From Bartonella bilalgolemi (lineage in GTDB: Bacteria > Pseudomonadota > Alphaproteobacteria > Rhizobiales > Rhizobiaceae), in assembly GCF_023500045.1 (NCBI RefSeq), contig NZ_JAMCOF010000005.1, positions 25,498-89,497 on the forward strand: DNA of 64,000 bases, written 5' to 3'. Below the pieces are notes generated by a model. It made no database searches. It was not told where the DNA came from and saw only the letters and a list, made by a program, of their open reading frames with translations. The position numbers and the translations under genes were made by a program. Of the stretch, positions 55,427 through 64,000 are shown piece after piece; within the stretch, counting starts at the first letter, position 1, and every line of letters starts with the position of its first letter.

Positions 55427-56275
55427 ATGGGTTGTATAAAGAATTTAATGTCACGCTGTTTTCGTTCTAATACGGTTCAAATTCCTGTAGTAAGGCTTCA
55501 GGGAATGATTATATCATCAAATTCGTTGATGTCACGTACATTGTCATTGGCAAGATCTGCAAGCCTTTTGGATAAGGCTTTTTCTTATAAAAAAGCACCA
55601 GCGGTTGCTTTAATTATCAATTCTCCTGGTGGTTCTCCTGTTCAATCACGTCTTATTTTTCAGCGTATTCGTGATTTAGCAAATGAAAAAAACAAACAGG
55701 TTTTTACATTTGTTGAGGACGTAGCAGCATCAGGTGGTTATATGATTGCTTGTGCTGGAGATGAAATTTTTGCTGATCCTTCCTCTATTGTTGGTTCTAT
55801 TGGTGTTGTCTCAGCTTCTTTTGGTTTTCCTGAGCTTTTGAAGAAAATTGGCGTGGAGCGTCGTGTCTATACGGCAGGAAAAAACAAGGTTACATTAGAT
55901 CCGTTTCAACCAGAAAAGAAAACAGATGTTGATCATTTGAAATCTTTGCAACTTGAAGTTCATCAAACTTTTATTGATTTGGTCAAGGAAAGGCGCATGT
56001 CAAAATTATCAGATGATTCAAATATTTTTACAGGAATGTTTTGGAGCGGAAAAAAAGGTGTTGAGCTTGGCTTAATTGATGAATTAGGTGATGTTCGTTC
56101 TGTCATTAAAAAACGGTTTGGTGATAATGCAAAGTTGCGCTTAATTTCTCCTCCAAAAAGTTTGTTGTCTTCTAAAATGCATTTAGGTGTTTCTGCTGAT
56201 ACCATTTATACTGCAGTTGATGGTGTTATGATGGCGGCAGAAGAGAGAGCACTTTGGCAACGTTATGGTTTGTAA
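55427..56275 (+). CDS. S49 family peptidase (SppA/SohB-like)
   Basis: The 282-aa protein has the catalytic Ser in VAASGGYMIACAGDEI and the downstream Lys in YTAGKNKVTLDPF, which together form the Ser-Lys dyad of S49 peptidases. LIINSPGG lies ahead. No membrane helix or signal peptide is evident, unlike classical SppA, so it may act in the cytoplasm or at the membrane surface. AGGGAG precedes the ATG. Two genes follow closely on the same strand. Confidence 0.87.
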   Translation: MGCIKNLMSRCFRSNTVQIPVVRLQGMIISSNSLMSRTLSLARSASLLDKAFSYKKAPAVALIINSPGGSPVQSRLIFQRIRDLANEKNKQVFTFVEDVAASGGYMIACAGDEIFADPSSIVGSIGVVSASFGFPELLKKIGVERRVYTAGKNKVTLDPFQPEKKTDVDHLKSLQLEVHQTFIDLVKERRMSKLSDDSNIFTGMFWSGKKGVELGLIDELGDVRSVIKKRFGDNAKLRLISPPKSLLSSKMHLGVSADTIYTAVDGVMMAAEERALWQRYGL

Positions 56276-56350
56276 TGAAAATAGCGCTTCATTAAACGCT
56301 TAAAAAGATTGATAGTTATTTAGAAGTGCTAATAGGAGAAAAAATTAATA

Positions 56351-56530
56351 ATGGTGAGTTTTATTTTATTTAGTTTGATGTGTGCCATAGCTCTTTATAG
56401 TTGTTGTGTCTTGAAATGTCATTTTAAATGGGCATATCGATATATTTTTCATTCGCAAGTTGCATTATGTGCAAGTGTAAAAGGAGCATTGGTAAAAGGT
56501 CTTTGTACAGGTGAATATTACGTTCAATGA
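56351..56530 (+). CDS. Small membrane-associated protein of 59 aa, function unknown
   Basis: An ATG preceded by AGGAG (about 12 bases) opens a 59-codon frame whose last codons overlap the ispE start as ATGA. The peptide starts [15 protein letters not shown], a likely membrane helix, and contains six cysteines and several aromatic residues. A short ORF at this place, between an S49 peptidase and ispE, occurs in other Hyphomicrobiales as far as I recall. Its position and coupling to ispE support it, but its function is unknown. Confidence 0.65.
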   Translation: MVSFILFSLMCAIALYSCCVLKCHFKWAYRYIFHSQVALCASVKGALVKGLCTGEYYVQ

Positions 56531-57435
56531 TATCAAATGTACATGCTTTGTTTAAAAAGCGTTCTTATGTATTTACGCCCATTAAGTTGAACTTAGCTTT
56601 GCATGTTGTAGGGCAGCGTTCTGATGGCTATCATTTGTTAGAAAGCTTGGTTTATTTTAGTTTTAGTGGGGATTGTTTAGCTTATGCATCTTTTGAGAGT
56701 GATCGCTTTATTGTAACAGGCCCTTTTGCTAATAGAATTGCTTCTGACACAGAGAATTTAGTTGTCCGCGCTCGTGATTTTATGCGTAAGAAATTTCCTA
56801 ACAGTGCTCAGTCTAGTTTTTTGCATCTTGTTAAAACATTACCTATTGCATCAGGTATCGGGGGGGGATCAGGTGATGCTGCAAGTGTATTATATCTGTT
56901 GCGCCGGCAATGGAAGCTTGATTGTTCTTATAAAAAGTTGGCTAAAATGAGTTTAGCCCTTGGAGCTGATGTTCCAATGTGTTTGTTTGCATTGGAATAT
57001 CAGCAGCCACTTTTTGTTAAAGGAATTGGTGATGATATAACACCTGTAAAAGAAGCTTGTTCTCTTGCAATAGTGTTGGTGAATCATGGTCAATATATTG
57101 CCACAGAGACTATTTTTAAAACTTTAGAAAAGTGTAATTATTCTCGTTTGAAAATTGATTCATCTGCCTTCAAAACAGTTTTTTCATTGGTTGAATTTTT
57201 GCAAGAAACACGTAATGACCTTTTTGGTCCTGCATTAAAAATCGCTCCTCAGTTAGCCGAAGTTTTATATACATTAGATAAAAGTGGAGCTCTTTTTTCT
57301 CGTATGTCTGGTTCAGGCGCAACATGTTTTGGGATTTTTAAAGATAGGCAAGCAGCGCAAAAAGCAGCTTTTCTTATTAAATCGATGTATCCCGATTGGT
57401 TTGTGAAACCTATCATGACTTTAGGTATACGATAA
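56527..57435 (+). CDS. ispE: 4-diphosphocytidyl-2-C-methyl-D-erythritol kinase
   Basis: IspE phosphorylates CDP-ME in the non-mevalonate isoprenoid pathway. The 302-aa GHMP kinase has [19 protein letters not shown] at the N-terminus, the ATP loop [16 protein letters not shown] and the C-terminal [14 protein letters not shown]. The ATP loop is encoded by a run of eight G (56870-56877), a possible slippage site. The start overlaps the small ORF upstream as ATGA, suggesting coupled translation. Confidence 0.95.
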   Translation: MISNVHALFKKRSYVFTPIKLNLALHVVGQRSDGYHLLESLVYFSFSGDCLAYASFESDRFIVTGPFANRIASDTENLVVRARDFMRKKFPNSAQSSFLHLVKTLPIASGIGGGSGDAASVLYLLRRQWKLDCSYKKLAKMSLALGADVPMCLFALEYQQPLFVKGIGDDITPVKEACSLAIVLVNHGQYIATETIFKTLEKCNYSRLKIDSSAFKTVFSLVEFLQETRNDLFGPALKIAPQLAEVLYTLDKSGALFSRMSGSGATCFGIFKDRQAAQKAAFLIKSMYPDWFVKPIMTLGIR

Positions 57436-58552
57436 CAGTAATCAGAAAAATAATTTTTATCTTTTGTCTTGGGTAGAGAAATAATGTTTTTGGCTAAATG
57501 CTTATTGAACTAGATCTGTATGATTTTAGTGTGATGTACTTAATTTATAGCAGGAGTTTTAAAAAAATATAATCAAGATAGTAGCTTATTGTTGTGATGC
57601 TAAAATACTAGAAAAGAAAAATGATAACGGAATAAAACTATCAAGAAAGGAAAAACTCTTTAGTGAAATGATCATAACTTATCATGGCTTTACACTCATG
57701 TCTCATTGTGTGAAGTAGCTTTATTTCCTTTATACAATTAAAGGTAATATCGTCATTTTGCAAGTACATTTCAAAATAGTATATACTTGTGTAGTTTAAG
57801 TGCGAGTATTTAGAGGTATCCAAATATCGTTAATCACGTTATCAAATCATATAATTTGTTATTAGCTGAAGTTATGAGAAAGCTAATTGATTTATATAGT
57901 ATATTATGAATCTTTTCTGCATGATGTATTTATATTTAACATTATAGGCTTTGCTACAACTGAGGAAGATTATTTCGAGTATATGACATTAGAAGATTTG
58001 CGAGCATATCACTGAAGCATATCAATTGGAGAATTTTAAATTGAGAACATTTGCTTCCAGTGATGAAAGTAGTTGAGGTGCTATGTCCAATTATTTTTTA
58101 ATATAGCGCTCCATAATGGTTTAGTGTATAAACATAAACTGACAAAGTTCGGTTTTGTTTAAACAGATTTTAGGTGAAGTATGCTATTGGTTTTAATCGG
58201 TATATCTGAAGCAGTCTTTATGAGTTTGAGATCAAGTATTGTATTTACCATTATGATGGCTCATTAGTTAATGATTTTGTACTTTTTATTTTATAAAATT
58301 TAGTGAATTGTTATTCATTATCTTTGTTATTTTATAATATTTCTGACTTACAATTTGACAGATGATAGTTTTTTATGGGAAATGAGTTATTATTAAAGGG
58401 TCATTTTATATTAAGCAGTAGCTTTTTTGTGCATAATATGATGATATTAAGATATAGCTTTTAAAAATTTGTGTGAGGCATGAAATTATTTTAGCTAAAA
58501 TAGAAATTTTATAAAAATATTAGACAATCAATATTGGGGAGGTATGATTACG
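57436..58552. other. Gene-poor stretch, probably decayed coding sequence
   Basis: About 1.1 kb with no intact gene. On the plus strand two adjoining frames look coding: 57863-57907 (LLAEVMRKLIDLYSIL) and, shifted, 57887-58012 with GFATTEEDYFEYMTLEDLRA before a stop. I do not recognise the family. The final 30 bp contain the nagZ ribosome-binding site. Confidence 0.5.
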
Positions 58553-59584
58553 ATGTCAGGAATAAAGGCTATAATTTCTGGTATTTCTGGTATTTTTTTA
58601 GAAGATTATGAAAAAGAATTTATTATTGAACATAAGCCTTGGGCTTTTATTTTATTTGCTCGGAATATAGGAACAGCAGATGATCTGAAAGCGCTTACTA
58701 CTTCTTTACGTGAGTTCAGTAATCGCAACGATGTTTTTATTTTTATTGATCAAGAAGGTGGGAAGGTGCAGCGTCTACGTCCGCCTTTGGCACCGGATTA
58801 TCCAGCAGCTAAAATCTTGGGAGAGATTTATAGAAAAGATCAGGATAAAGGGCTTCGTGCTGCATGGATTATGTCACGGCTTCATGCTTTTGATTTGATA
58901 AGATATGGTATTAACGCGAATTGCCTTCCTGTTTTAGATGTGCCAGTGGCAGGAGCTCATGATGTGATTGGAACGCGTGCTTATTCTCAAGATCCACAAA
59001 CTGTTGCTGTGTTAGGGCGTGCTGCTGCTCAAGGGCTTTTAGATGGTGGCGTTTTACCGGTGATAAAACATATACCTGGGCATGGGCGAGCATTTTCTGA
59101 TACGCATTTGGAGTTGGCACGTGTAGATGTGTCACTCGATATTTTGGAGCAGAGTGATTTTATTCCATTTAAAAATTTGGCCGATTTACCAGCTGCAATG
59201 ACCGCTCATATTGTTTATGAAGCGATTGATGATAAATTACCAGCAACGTTATCTAACAGAGTTATTGAAAATGTTATCCGTCAAAAAATAGGCTTTGATG
59301 GACTTTTAATGTCGGATGATTTATCAATGAAAGCTCTTTCAGAGAGCTCATTATCAAAAAATCTTTCAGATTTAACAAGTAAAATTTTTGCAGCAGGTTG
59401 TGATATCGTTCTTCATTGTCATGGTAAGCCACAAGAGATGTATATTGTTGCTGATGCTGCTCCATTTTTGGAAGGAAAAGCATTGGAGCGTGTATATAAT
59501 ATTTGTTCTAAGGTTATAACGCCCGATCATTCGAATGAAAATGCTTTAAGAGAAGAATTTTCAAGTCTTGTAGCTCTTATTTGA
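58553..59584 (+). CDS. nagZ: Beta-N-acetylhexosaminidase (NagZ family)
   Basis: The 343-aa GH3 enzyme has FIDQEGGKVQRLRPP, the substrate-binding KHIPGHGRAFSDTH and the nucleophile in LLMSDDLSMKAL. NagZ removes GlcNAc from anhydromuropeptides during cell-wall recycling in the cytoplasm. The first in-frame ATG at 58544 is only one base from GGGGAGG; the ATG at 58553 has ten bases of spacing and is preferred. In related genomes scpA and scpB lie between nagZ and tatA; here only 217 bp do. Confidence 0.92.
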   Translation: MSGIKAIISGISGIFLEDYEKEFIIEHKPWAFILFARNIGTADDLKALTTSLREFSNRNDVFIFIDQEGGKVQRLRPPLAPDYPAAKILGEIYRKDQDKGLRAAWIMSRLHAFDLIRYGINANCLPVLDVPVAGAHDVIGTRAYSQDPQTVAVLGRAAAQGLLDGGVLPVIKHIPGHGRAFSDTHLELARVDVSLDILEQSDFIPFKNLADLPAAMTAHIVYEAIDDKLPATLSNRVIENVIRQKIGFDGLLMSDDLSMKALSESSLSKNLSDLTSKIFAAGCDIVLHCHGKPQEMYIVADAAPFLEGKALERVYNICSKVITPDHSNENALREEFSSLVALI

Positions 59585-59801
59585 ATAGAGGAAGGGAATT
59601 TTTATATTTTTATCCATGATAATATGATATGTAGGATTGAAAATGTTATTTTAAAATGGTCGTTTTGTTGCCTTTAATTTATGCAGAGAATATAATATTA
59701 ATTAGAACATAAGGATATAATAATATTTATATGACATACGTTTTCCTTCAAAAAAATGAGTGTAGATGAATTAAATCAGTCTTAGGGGCATAGATAAAGT
59801 T

Positions 59802-60068
59802 ATGGGTAATATTTTTTCACCAACGCATTTAATTGTAATTCTGTTGATCATTCTTGTGCTTTTTGGGCGTGGTAAAGTTTCTGAATTAATGGGTGATGTT
59901 GCTAAAGGTATAAAAGCTTTTAAAAGTAATATGAAAGAAGAAGAAGGAAGTACTGAAAATGAGCTTGAAGTAGCTGATTATTCTAAAACAGTAGATGTTG
60001 CTCAGTATTCTCAACCATTATCAGAAGAGCGTGTAGTAGACTCAAAGAGCAGTACTTCTTTTAACTAA
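59802..60068 (+). CDS. tatA: Sec-independent translocase protein TatA
   Basis: The 88-aa protein has one N-terminal membrane helix ([15 protein letters not shown], with the conserved FG hinge), an amphipathic helix ([20 protein letters not shown]) and an acidic disordered tail. It oligomerises to form the Tat pore for folded proteins. The ribosome-binding site is distant. tatB and tatC follow, completing the system. Confidence 0.93.
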   Translation: MGNIFSPTHLIVILLIILVLFGRGKVSELMGDVAKGIKAFKSNMKEEEGSTENELEVADYSKTVDVAQYSQPLSEERVVDSKSSTSFN

Positions 60069-60179
60069 GCCGAGGAAGGATCCTGTTACGAGAGGATAAT
60101 GTGCAGAGTGATTAAAGACGAAATCATAATTTTAGCAATGGTCTTTTAGTCTTTTAAATGAAGAAGTTGAGTATAAGCG

Positions 60180-60629
60180 ATGTTTGGAATTGATGGATCA
60201 GAGTTTCTAGTTATCTTACTTATTTTCATCATCGTAGTTGGACCAAAAGATTTACCTAAAATGCTCAAAGTTATAGCAAGAGCGATTGCATATATGCGTT
60301 CAACAGCTAATGAATTTCATCATCATTTTGATGATGCAATAAAGCAAGCTGAGTTAGATGATTTGAAAAAGATATTGTCAAATACTAGCGACCTTAACTC
60401 TAGAAAAGAGTTTAAAAAATCTTGTGATTCAATATATAATAAAAAAGAGGATGTTTCAGATAATTTTGATGTCGATACTACACTCCATAAATCAGAAAAA
60501 GATATAGAAGTCTTTGAATTTAGTACAAATGAAGTCAATGAAGATTTAACAGTGTCTATTTCTCACAATCATAAAATTATCTATAAAGATTTTAAAAATA
60601 AAGATAAGGAAAATGATCGTGATTTCTAA
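60180..60629 (+). CDS. tatB: Sec-independent translocase protein TatB
   Basis: The 149-aa protein starts MFGIDGSEFLVILLIFIIVVGPKDLPKM, the TatB membrane helix with Glu8 and the GPKDLP hinge. An amphipathic helix and a long charged tail follow. It binds signal peptides together with TatC. Its 3' end overlaps tatC by 17 bp. Confidence 0.92.
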   Translation: MFGIDGSEFLVILLIFIIVVGPKDLPKMLKVIARAIAYMRSTANEFHHHFDDAIKQAELDDLKKILSNTSDLNSRKEFKKSCDSIYNKKEDVSDNFDVDTTLHKSEKDIEVFEFSTNEVNEDLTVSISHNHKIIYKDFKNKDKENDRDF

Positions 60630-61398
60630 AAAAGATAGAGTTGATGTCAAAATCACTCTTCTAGAGCATTTGATTGAGCTTCGTCAGAGAATTATTGTAA
60701 CTCTGGTTGTATTTTTTATAGCTTTTATTCTGTGTTTTCTTATCAAAGATTATATTTTGAATTTTTTGATATGGCCTTATCAGTGGGCGATGAATATATC
60801 AGGTGGTTATCCTGGAAATATTCGTCTTCAATCAACACAAGTGTGGGAGACTTTTCTAACGAAGATGAAACTTGCTGCGTTTGGTGCAGTTATTTTATCA
60901 TTTCCTTATATAGCTTTTCAGCTTTATAGTTTTATAGCTCCAGGACTTTATAAAAATGAGCGTCGAGCTTTTTTACCATTTCTTATTAGTGCACCAATTT
61001 TATTTATTGTGGGAGGAACATTTGTTTATGGTCTCTTAGCTCCACTAATGTTGTGGTTTAGTCTTTCTCAGCAGGCTTTACCGGATTTTCGTTTAAGGAT
61101 AGAGTTTATAGCTCGTATCTCAGATTATTTAAATTTTATGATATCTTTTATTTTGATTTTTGGTTTAATTTTTCAATTGCCTCTCATCATAAGTCTTTTA
61201 ACGAGAGTCGGATTATTGACAAGTTATATGTTAGCATCCAAACGAAAGTGGGCTATTTTAATTTCTTTTATAGTTGCTGCTATGGTAACACCATCAGATT
61301 TTTTTACTATGTTTGCAGTGGCTTTACCAACTGTGCTTCTTTATGAGATCTCAATTTTTATTGCACGCTGGATAGAAAAAAACAAAAAATCTTCGTAG
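60613..61398 (+). CDS. tatC: Sec-independent translocase protein TatC
   Basis: The 261-aa membrane protein has six helices, the N-terminal LLEHLIELRQRI motif that binds the twin-arginine signal, and the FPYIAFQLYSFIAPGLYKNERR segment of the first cytoplasmic loop. It is the receptor of the Tat machinery. Its start lies inside tatB. AAGGAAA is only three bases from the ATG; a GTG six bases further on is an alternative start. Confidence 0.94.
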   Translation: MIVISKKDRVDVKITLLEHLIELRQRIIVTLVVFFIAFILCFLIKDYILNFLIWPYQWAMNISGGYPGNIRLQSTQVWETFLTKMKLAAFGAVILSFPYIAFQLYSFIAPGLYKNERRAFLPFLISAPILFIVGGTFVYGLLAPLMLWFSLSQQALPDFRLRIEFIARISDYLNFMISFILIFGLIFQLPLIISLLTRVGLLTSYMLASKRKWAILISFIVAAMVTPSDFFTMFAVALPTVLLYEISIFIARWIEKNKKSS

Positions 61399-61455
61399 TG
61401 AACTTATTTTTTACAGTAGGAGATGAGTAGAAATATAATGCAAAAGAGAGATTAA

Positions 61456-62730
61456 ATGCTTGATATTAAATGGATCCGTGATCATCCTGAGGAATTGGAT
61501 AAAGCACTTGCAAAAAGAGGTCTTGAACCGCAAGCTAAGAATTTGCTCAAATTTGATCTTGAGCGTCGCTTGTATGTTTCTAAAGTACAGCAAGCTCAGG
61601 AGTTGCGCAATTCAGCTTCAGAAAAGATAAGACAAGCTTTAACTGTTGGTGATCAAGAAACTGCTAATCGTGTTAAGGCTGAGGTTGAAGAAATAAAAGT
61701 TTTTCTTTCCTCTGCTGTTTTAGAAGAAAAGCGGTTAACAGATAGATTAGAAGAAGCTCTTTCAGCAATACCTAATATTCCATTAGATGACGTTCCAGAA
61801 GGGAGAGATGAAAGCGATAACATTGTAGTGCGTTATTTTGGTACACCACCGACGTTTGATTTTTTACCAAAGGAACATTTTGATCTTGGTCAAAATCTTA
61901 AGCAGATGGATTTTGAACGAGCTAGTCGATTGTCAGGCTCACGTTTTACAGTTCTTTCAGGTTCATTAGCACGTTTAGAACGTGCTTTAGGCCAATTTAT
62001 GCTTGACATGCATGTGGATGAACATGGTTATCAAGAGATTTCAGTTCCTCTTCTTGTTCGTAATGAGATTATTTACGGGGCAGCCCAATTACCCAAATTT
62101 TCTGAAGATCTCTTTCAAACGATAGATGGTCGATGGCTTATTTCTACAGCAGAGGTACCCTTAGTCAATTTAGTCAACAGCGAAATTCTTGATATTACAG
62201 AATTACCTTTGCGATTTACGTCTCTTACTCCTTGTTTTCGTTCAGAGGCAGGAGCTGCAGGGCGTGATACACGTGGTATGTTACGTCAACACCAGTTTAG
62301 AAAAGTAGAATTGGTATCGATTACCACAGAGGAACAATCCTTAGATGAATTAGAACGTATGACGGAATGCGCAGAAAACGTTTTGAAGCGTCTTGGTTTA
62401 CCTTTTCGTACTGTAGTTCTTTCTACTGGTGATATGGGTTTTGCAGCGCGTAAGACTTATGATATTGAAGTATGGCTTCCAGGGCAAGAATGTTATCGTG
62501 AAATTTCGAGTTGTTCAGTTTGCGGTGATTTTCAAGGACGACGCATGAATGCTAGATATCGTTTAGAAAATAAAAAATTGCACTTTGTACATAGTTTAAA
62601 CGGCTCAGGTACAGCTATTGGTCGTTGTCTTATAGCTATTCTTGAGAATTATCAACAAGCAGATGGTTCAATTATTATTCCGGATGTTTTGCAACCTTAT
62701 ATGCGAGGTATGAGTTATATTACAACTTAG
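61456..62730 (+). CDS. serS: Serine-tRNA ligase
   Basis: SerS charges tRNA-Ser. The 424-aa protein has an N-terminal coiled-coil tRNA-binding arm (about 25-105), motif 2 [22 protein letters not shown], and motif 3 with [21 protein letters not shown] and [21 protein letters not shown] precedes the ATG. It ends the conserved nagZ-tat-serS block. In relatives surE and pcm follow; here the effector gene follows on the other strand. Confidence 0.97.
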   Translation: MLDIKWIRDHPEELDKALAKRGLEPQAKNLLKFDLERRLYVSKVQQAQELRNSASEKIRQALTVGDQETANRVKAEVEEIKVFLSSAVLEEKRLTDRLEEALSAIPNIPLDDVPEGRDESDNIVVRYFGTPPTFDFLPKEHFDLGQNLKQMDFERASRLSGSRFTVLSGSLARLERALGQFMLDMHVDEHGYQEISVPLLVRNEIIYGAAQLPKFSEDLFQTIDGRWLISTAEVPLVNLVNSEILDITELPLRFTSLTPCFRSEAGAAGRDTRGMLRQHQFRKVELVSITTEEQSLDELERMTECAENVLKRLGLPFRTVVLSTGDMGFAARKTYDIEVWLPGQECYREISSCSVCGDFQGRRMNARYRLENKKLHFVHSLNGSGTAIGRCLIAILENYQQADGSIIIPDVLQPYMRGMSYITT

Positions 62731-63060
62731 TTTTGTAAAAAAGAATCTAATATTCATTTACTATTTATGAATGATAACTAATTAATTTAACGGTAATTTA
62801 TTACTTTTTTATCACGCATCAACTCTTTAAATAGGGTTGTATTATCTTATTCCGAATCAAAAGAAACTATTTATCTACATATCAAAATGTAAAATAAAAA
62901 TACAAATAGAACCTTTTTTCACGTTTATGATATTTCTACATATTATTCACATTTAATAGAATTTAAGCTATAAAACATTTCACACTAATTCTAGAGTGAG
63001 ATAATATTTTTTTTTAAAATACTTCTTCTCTATGAAGATCAAAAGAAGAAGCTTATGTTT
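62731..63060. other. Junction between serS and the effector gene
   Basis: This 330-bp AT-rich stretch lies between two convergent genes. A perfect 8-bp hairpin, CTTCTTCT (63022-63029) and AGAAGAAG (63044-63051), lies just behind the effector stop and could end its transcript. No surE or other coding remains are seen. Confidence 0.5.
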
Positions 63061-64000
63061 TTAATTAGCTACAGCTATCATTTTCTGCTGTTGCTGAGAT
63101 ATTATACTTTTAATTTTTTGTTGGCATTCTTGTGCCTTTTTTACGACATTTATAATTTCACGTGCTGTAACTTCCGGTACCTTAATATCGCAAGCGAGCG
63201 CTTGATAATCATTATACTTAATCGCTATACGTTCGTGTATTGAAAGACGAGAATTAACTTGATTTAAAAAATTAGAAAATTCTTTGTGAAGTTGAGAAGT
63301 ATCTTGCTCTATTAAAATATTTTCCCACATATCACTTGGCATATTAAGAAAACGCTTTATTTCATTATTAGGCATTAATACTGCTTGTTTGGCACGTTTT
63401 TGTTCTTTTTGATGACCGTAAATAATTTGTTTCTGATAATTTTTTACAGCATCTGTATATTTTCTAATTTCTTGACAGAGTTTTGGGGCATTTTTTTCAG
63501 CTGCTTTATATTTCGAACTTTTAAACCACCACTTTTTAAAACCAGCAAATTTAGCAAAGGATTCAGGAGAAATTTCTAGTATTTTTTCATACCCTTCTCC
63601 TATTTTTGGTTTCTCAAGGATTCCTTGCATAACACTGCTAAATAATTCCCGGTCTCCAAATACAAGTTTTGAAAGATTTCGAACTTGTTCTGTATGCTGT
63701 TGAATAATAGGATTATTTGCAGTTATATTAATAATGTCATTCTGGGTTAGAGGAGGTAATTCTTTTGAAGGAATAAGAAAATCTCCAGAATTAAGAAAAC
63801 TTTCAGAATTTTGCGCTTGAGTTTTATTTGGGTTATAATTTTCATAGATAGGATCTATTTTTTCTGAGGGAACAAGAAAACTTTCAGAATTTTGCGCTTG
63901 AGTTTTATTTGGGTTATAATTTTCATAGATAGGATCTATTTTTTCTGAGGGAACAAGAAAACTTTCAGAATTTTGCGCTTGAGTTTTATTTGGGTTATAA
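63061..64000 (-). CDS. Bep-type VirB/D4 effector with BID domain and tandem tyrosine motifs, 5' end beyond the window
   Basis: The visible part is the C-terminal 312 residues; the frame stays open to 64000, so the N-terminus lies outside. From the edge inward come 27-residue repeats with DPIYENYNPNK, a linker (FLIPSKELPPL), then a BID domain of about 150 residues that starts near ANNPIIQQHTEQVRNLSKLVFGDRELF and ends near KKAQECQQKIKSI, followed by the short tail QQQQKMIAVAN. The BID domain plus tail is the known type IV secretion signal of Bartonella effector proteins. The (D/E)PIY motifs resemble the EPIYA-like tyrosine-phosphorylation sites of BepD/E/F, which recruit host SH2 proteins. A FIC domain cannot be excluded outside the window. 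Confidence 0.85.
   Translation of the reverse strand, partial: YNPNKTQAQNSESFLVPSEKIDPIYENYNPNKTQAQNSESFLVPSEKIDPIYENYNPNKTQAQNSESFLNSGDFLIPSKELPPLTQNDIINITANNPIIQQHTEQVRNLSKLVFGDRELFSSVMQGILEKPKIGEGYEKILEISPESFAKFAGFKKWWFKSSKYKAAEKNAPKLCQEIRKYTDAVKNYQKQIIYGHQKEQKRAKQAVLMPNNEIKRFLNMPSDMWENILIEQDTSQLHKEFSNFLNQVNSRLSIHERIAIKYNDYQALACDIKVPEVTAREIINVVKKAQECQQKIKSIISQQQQKMIAVAN
63793..64000 (-). repeat. Perfect 81-bp tandem repeats in the effector gene
   Basis: Units start at 63793, 63874 and 63955, with two complete copies and 46 bp of a third cut by the edge. All visible copies are identical. Each unit encodes 27 residues including VPSEKIDPIYENYNPNK, so copy-number change keeps the frame. More copies probably lie outside. 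Confidence 0.95.

Noticed and set aside
57641..57823. 60-codon minus-strand frame behind ispE
   Set aside because: No ribosome-binding site and no protein-like features in a decayed stretch.

Overview
The window looks like a chromosomal segment of a Bartonella species (Alphaproteobacteria, Hyphomicrobiales). The evidence is a very AT-rich sequence, gene clusters in the typical rhizobial order (guaB-rsmB-guaA, secA/parvulin/argJ/mutT, atpI-B-E-F'-F without the F1 genes, nagZ followed by tatABC-serS), and, at the right edge, a protein with a BID secretion domain plus tandem tyrosine motifs, the hallmark of Bartonella VirB/D4 effector proteins (Beps). The species cannot be fixed from the sequence alone. 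No tRNA, rRNA, CRISPR array, insertion sequence or prophage was found.

Layout. 0.3-9 kb: a membrane-anchored phospholipase D family protein, guaB, a small basic ORF of 49 aa, a tandem universal stress protein, an RsmB-like rRNA methyltransferase, guaA and a glycerophosphodiesterase (ugpQ). 9-13 kb: ugpBAEC on the minus strand, the uptake system for glycerol-3-phosphate and its diesters, next to ugpQ, which hydrolyses those diesters. 13.5-16.1 kb: a three-gene Zn/Mn ABC importer preceded by two Zur-box-like sites. 16.2-20.6 kb: nrdHIEF, the class Ib ribonucleotide reductase, with a strong NrdR-box-like palindrome about 520 bp upstream. 20.5-29 kb: prmC-prfA, a cysteine-free Fur-family gene directly behind secA, then a divergent parvulin, argJ and mutT. 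29.4-30.8 kb: a TcyP-type cystine symporter.

30.8-31.9 kb is a gene-poor stretch that holds what looks like a decayed rnhB. 31.9-34.7 kb is the F0 ATP synthase operon. 35-37 kb: der and a YfgM-like protein. 37.7-43 kb: an SLC13 transporter with RCK domains, an unknown membrane-anchored protein and nhaA. 43.7-48 kb: lysC, ubiG, grxC, comF and an NDUFAF5-like methyltransferase. 48-57.4 kb: glyQS, a TPR lipid- or envelope-associated protein, a polyprenyl diphosphate synthase, a TrmN6-like methyltransferase, an S49 peptidase, a 59-aa ORF and ispE. 57.4-58.5 kb is a second decayed stretch. 58.5-62.7 kb: nagZ, tatABC and serS.

The most interesting part is the last kilobase. A Bep-type effector enters from beyond the right edge on the minus strand. 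Its visible part has perfect 81-bp tandem repeats, each encoding a DPIYENYNPNK-type tyrosine motif, followed by a C-terminal BID domain. The rest is mostly housekeeping sequence with normal gene order. It is broken in places by AT-rich, non-coding stretches, consistent with the reductive evolution known in this genus.
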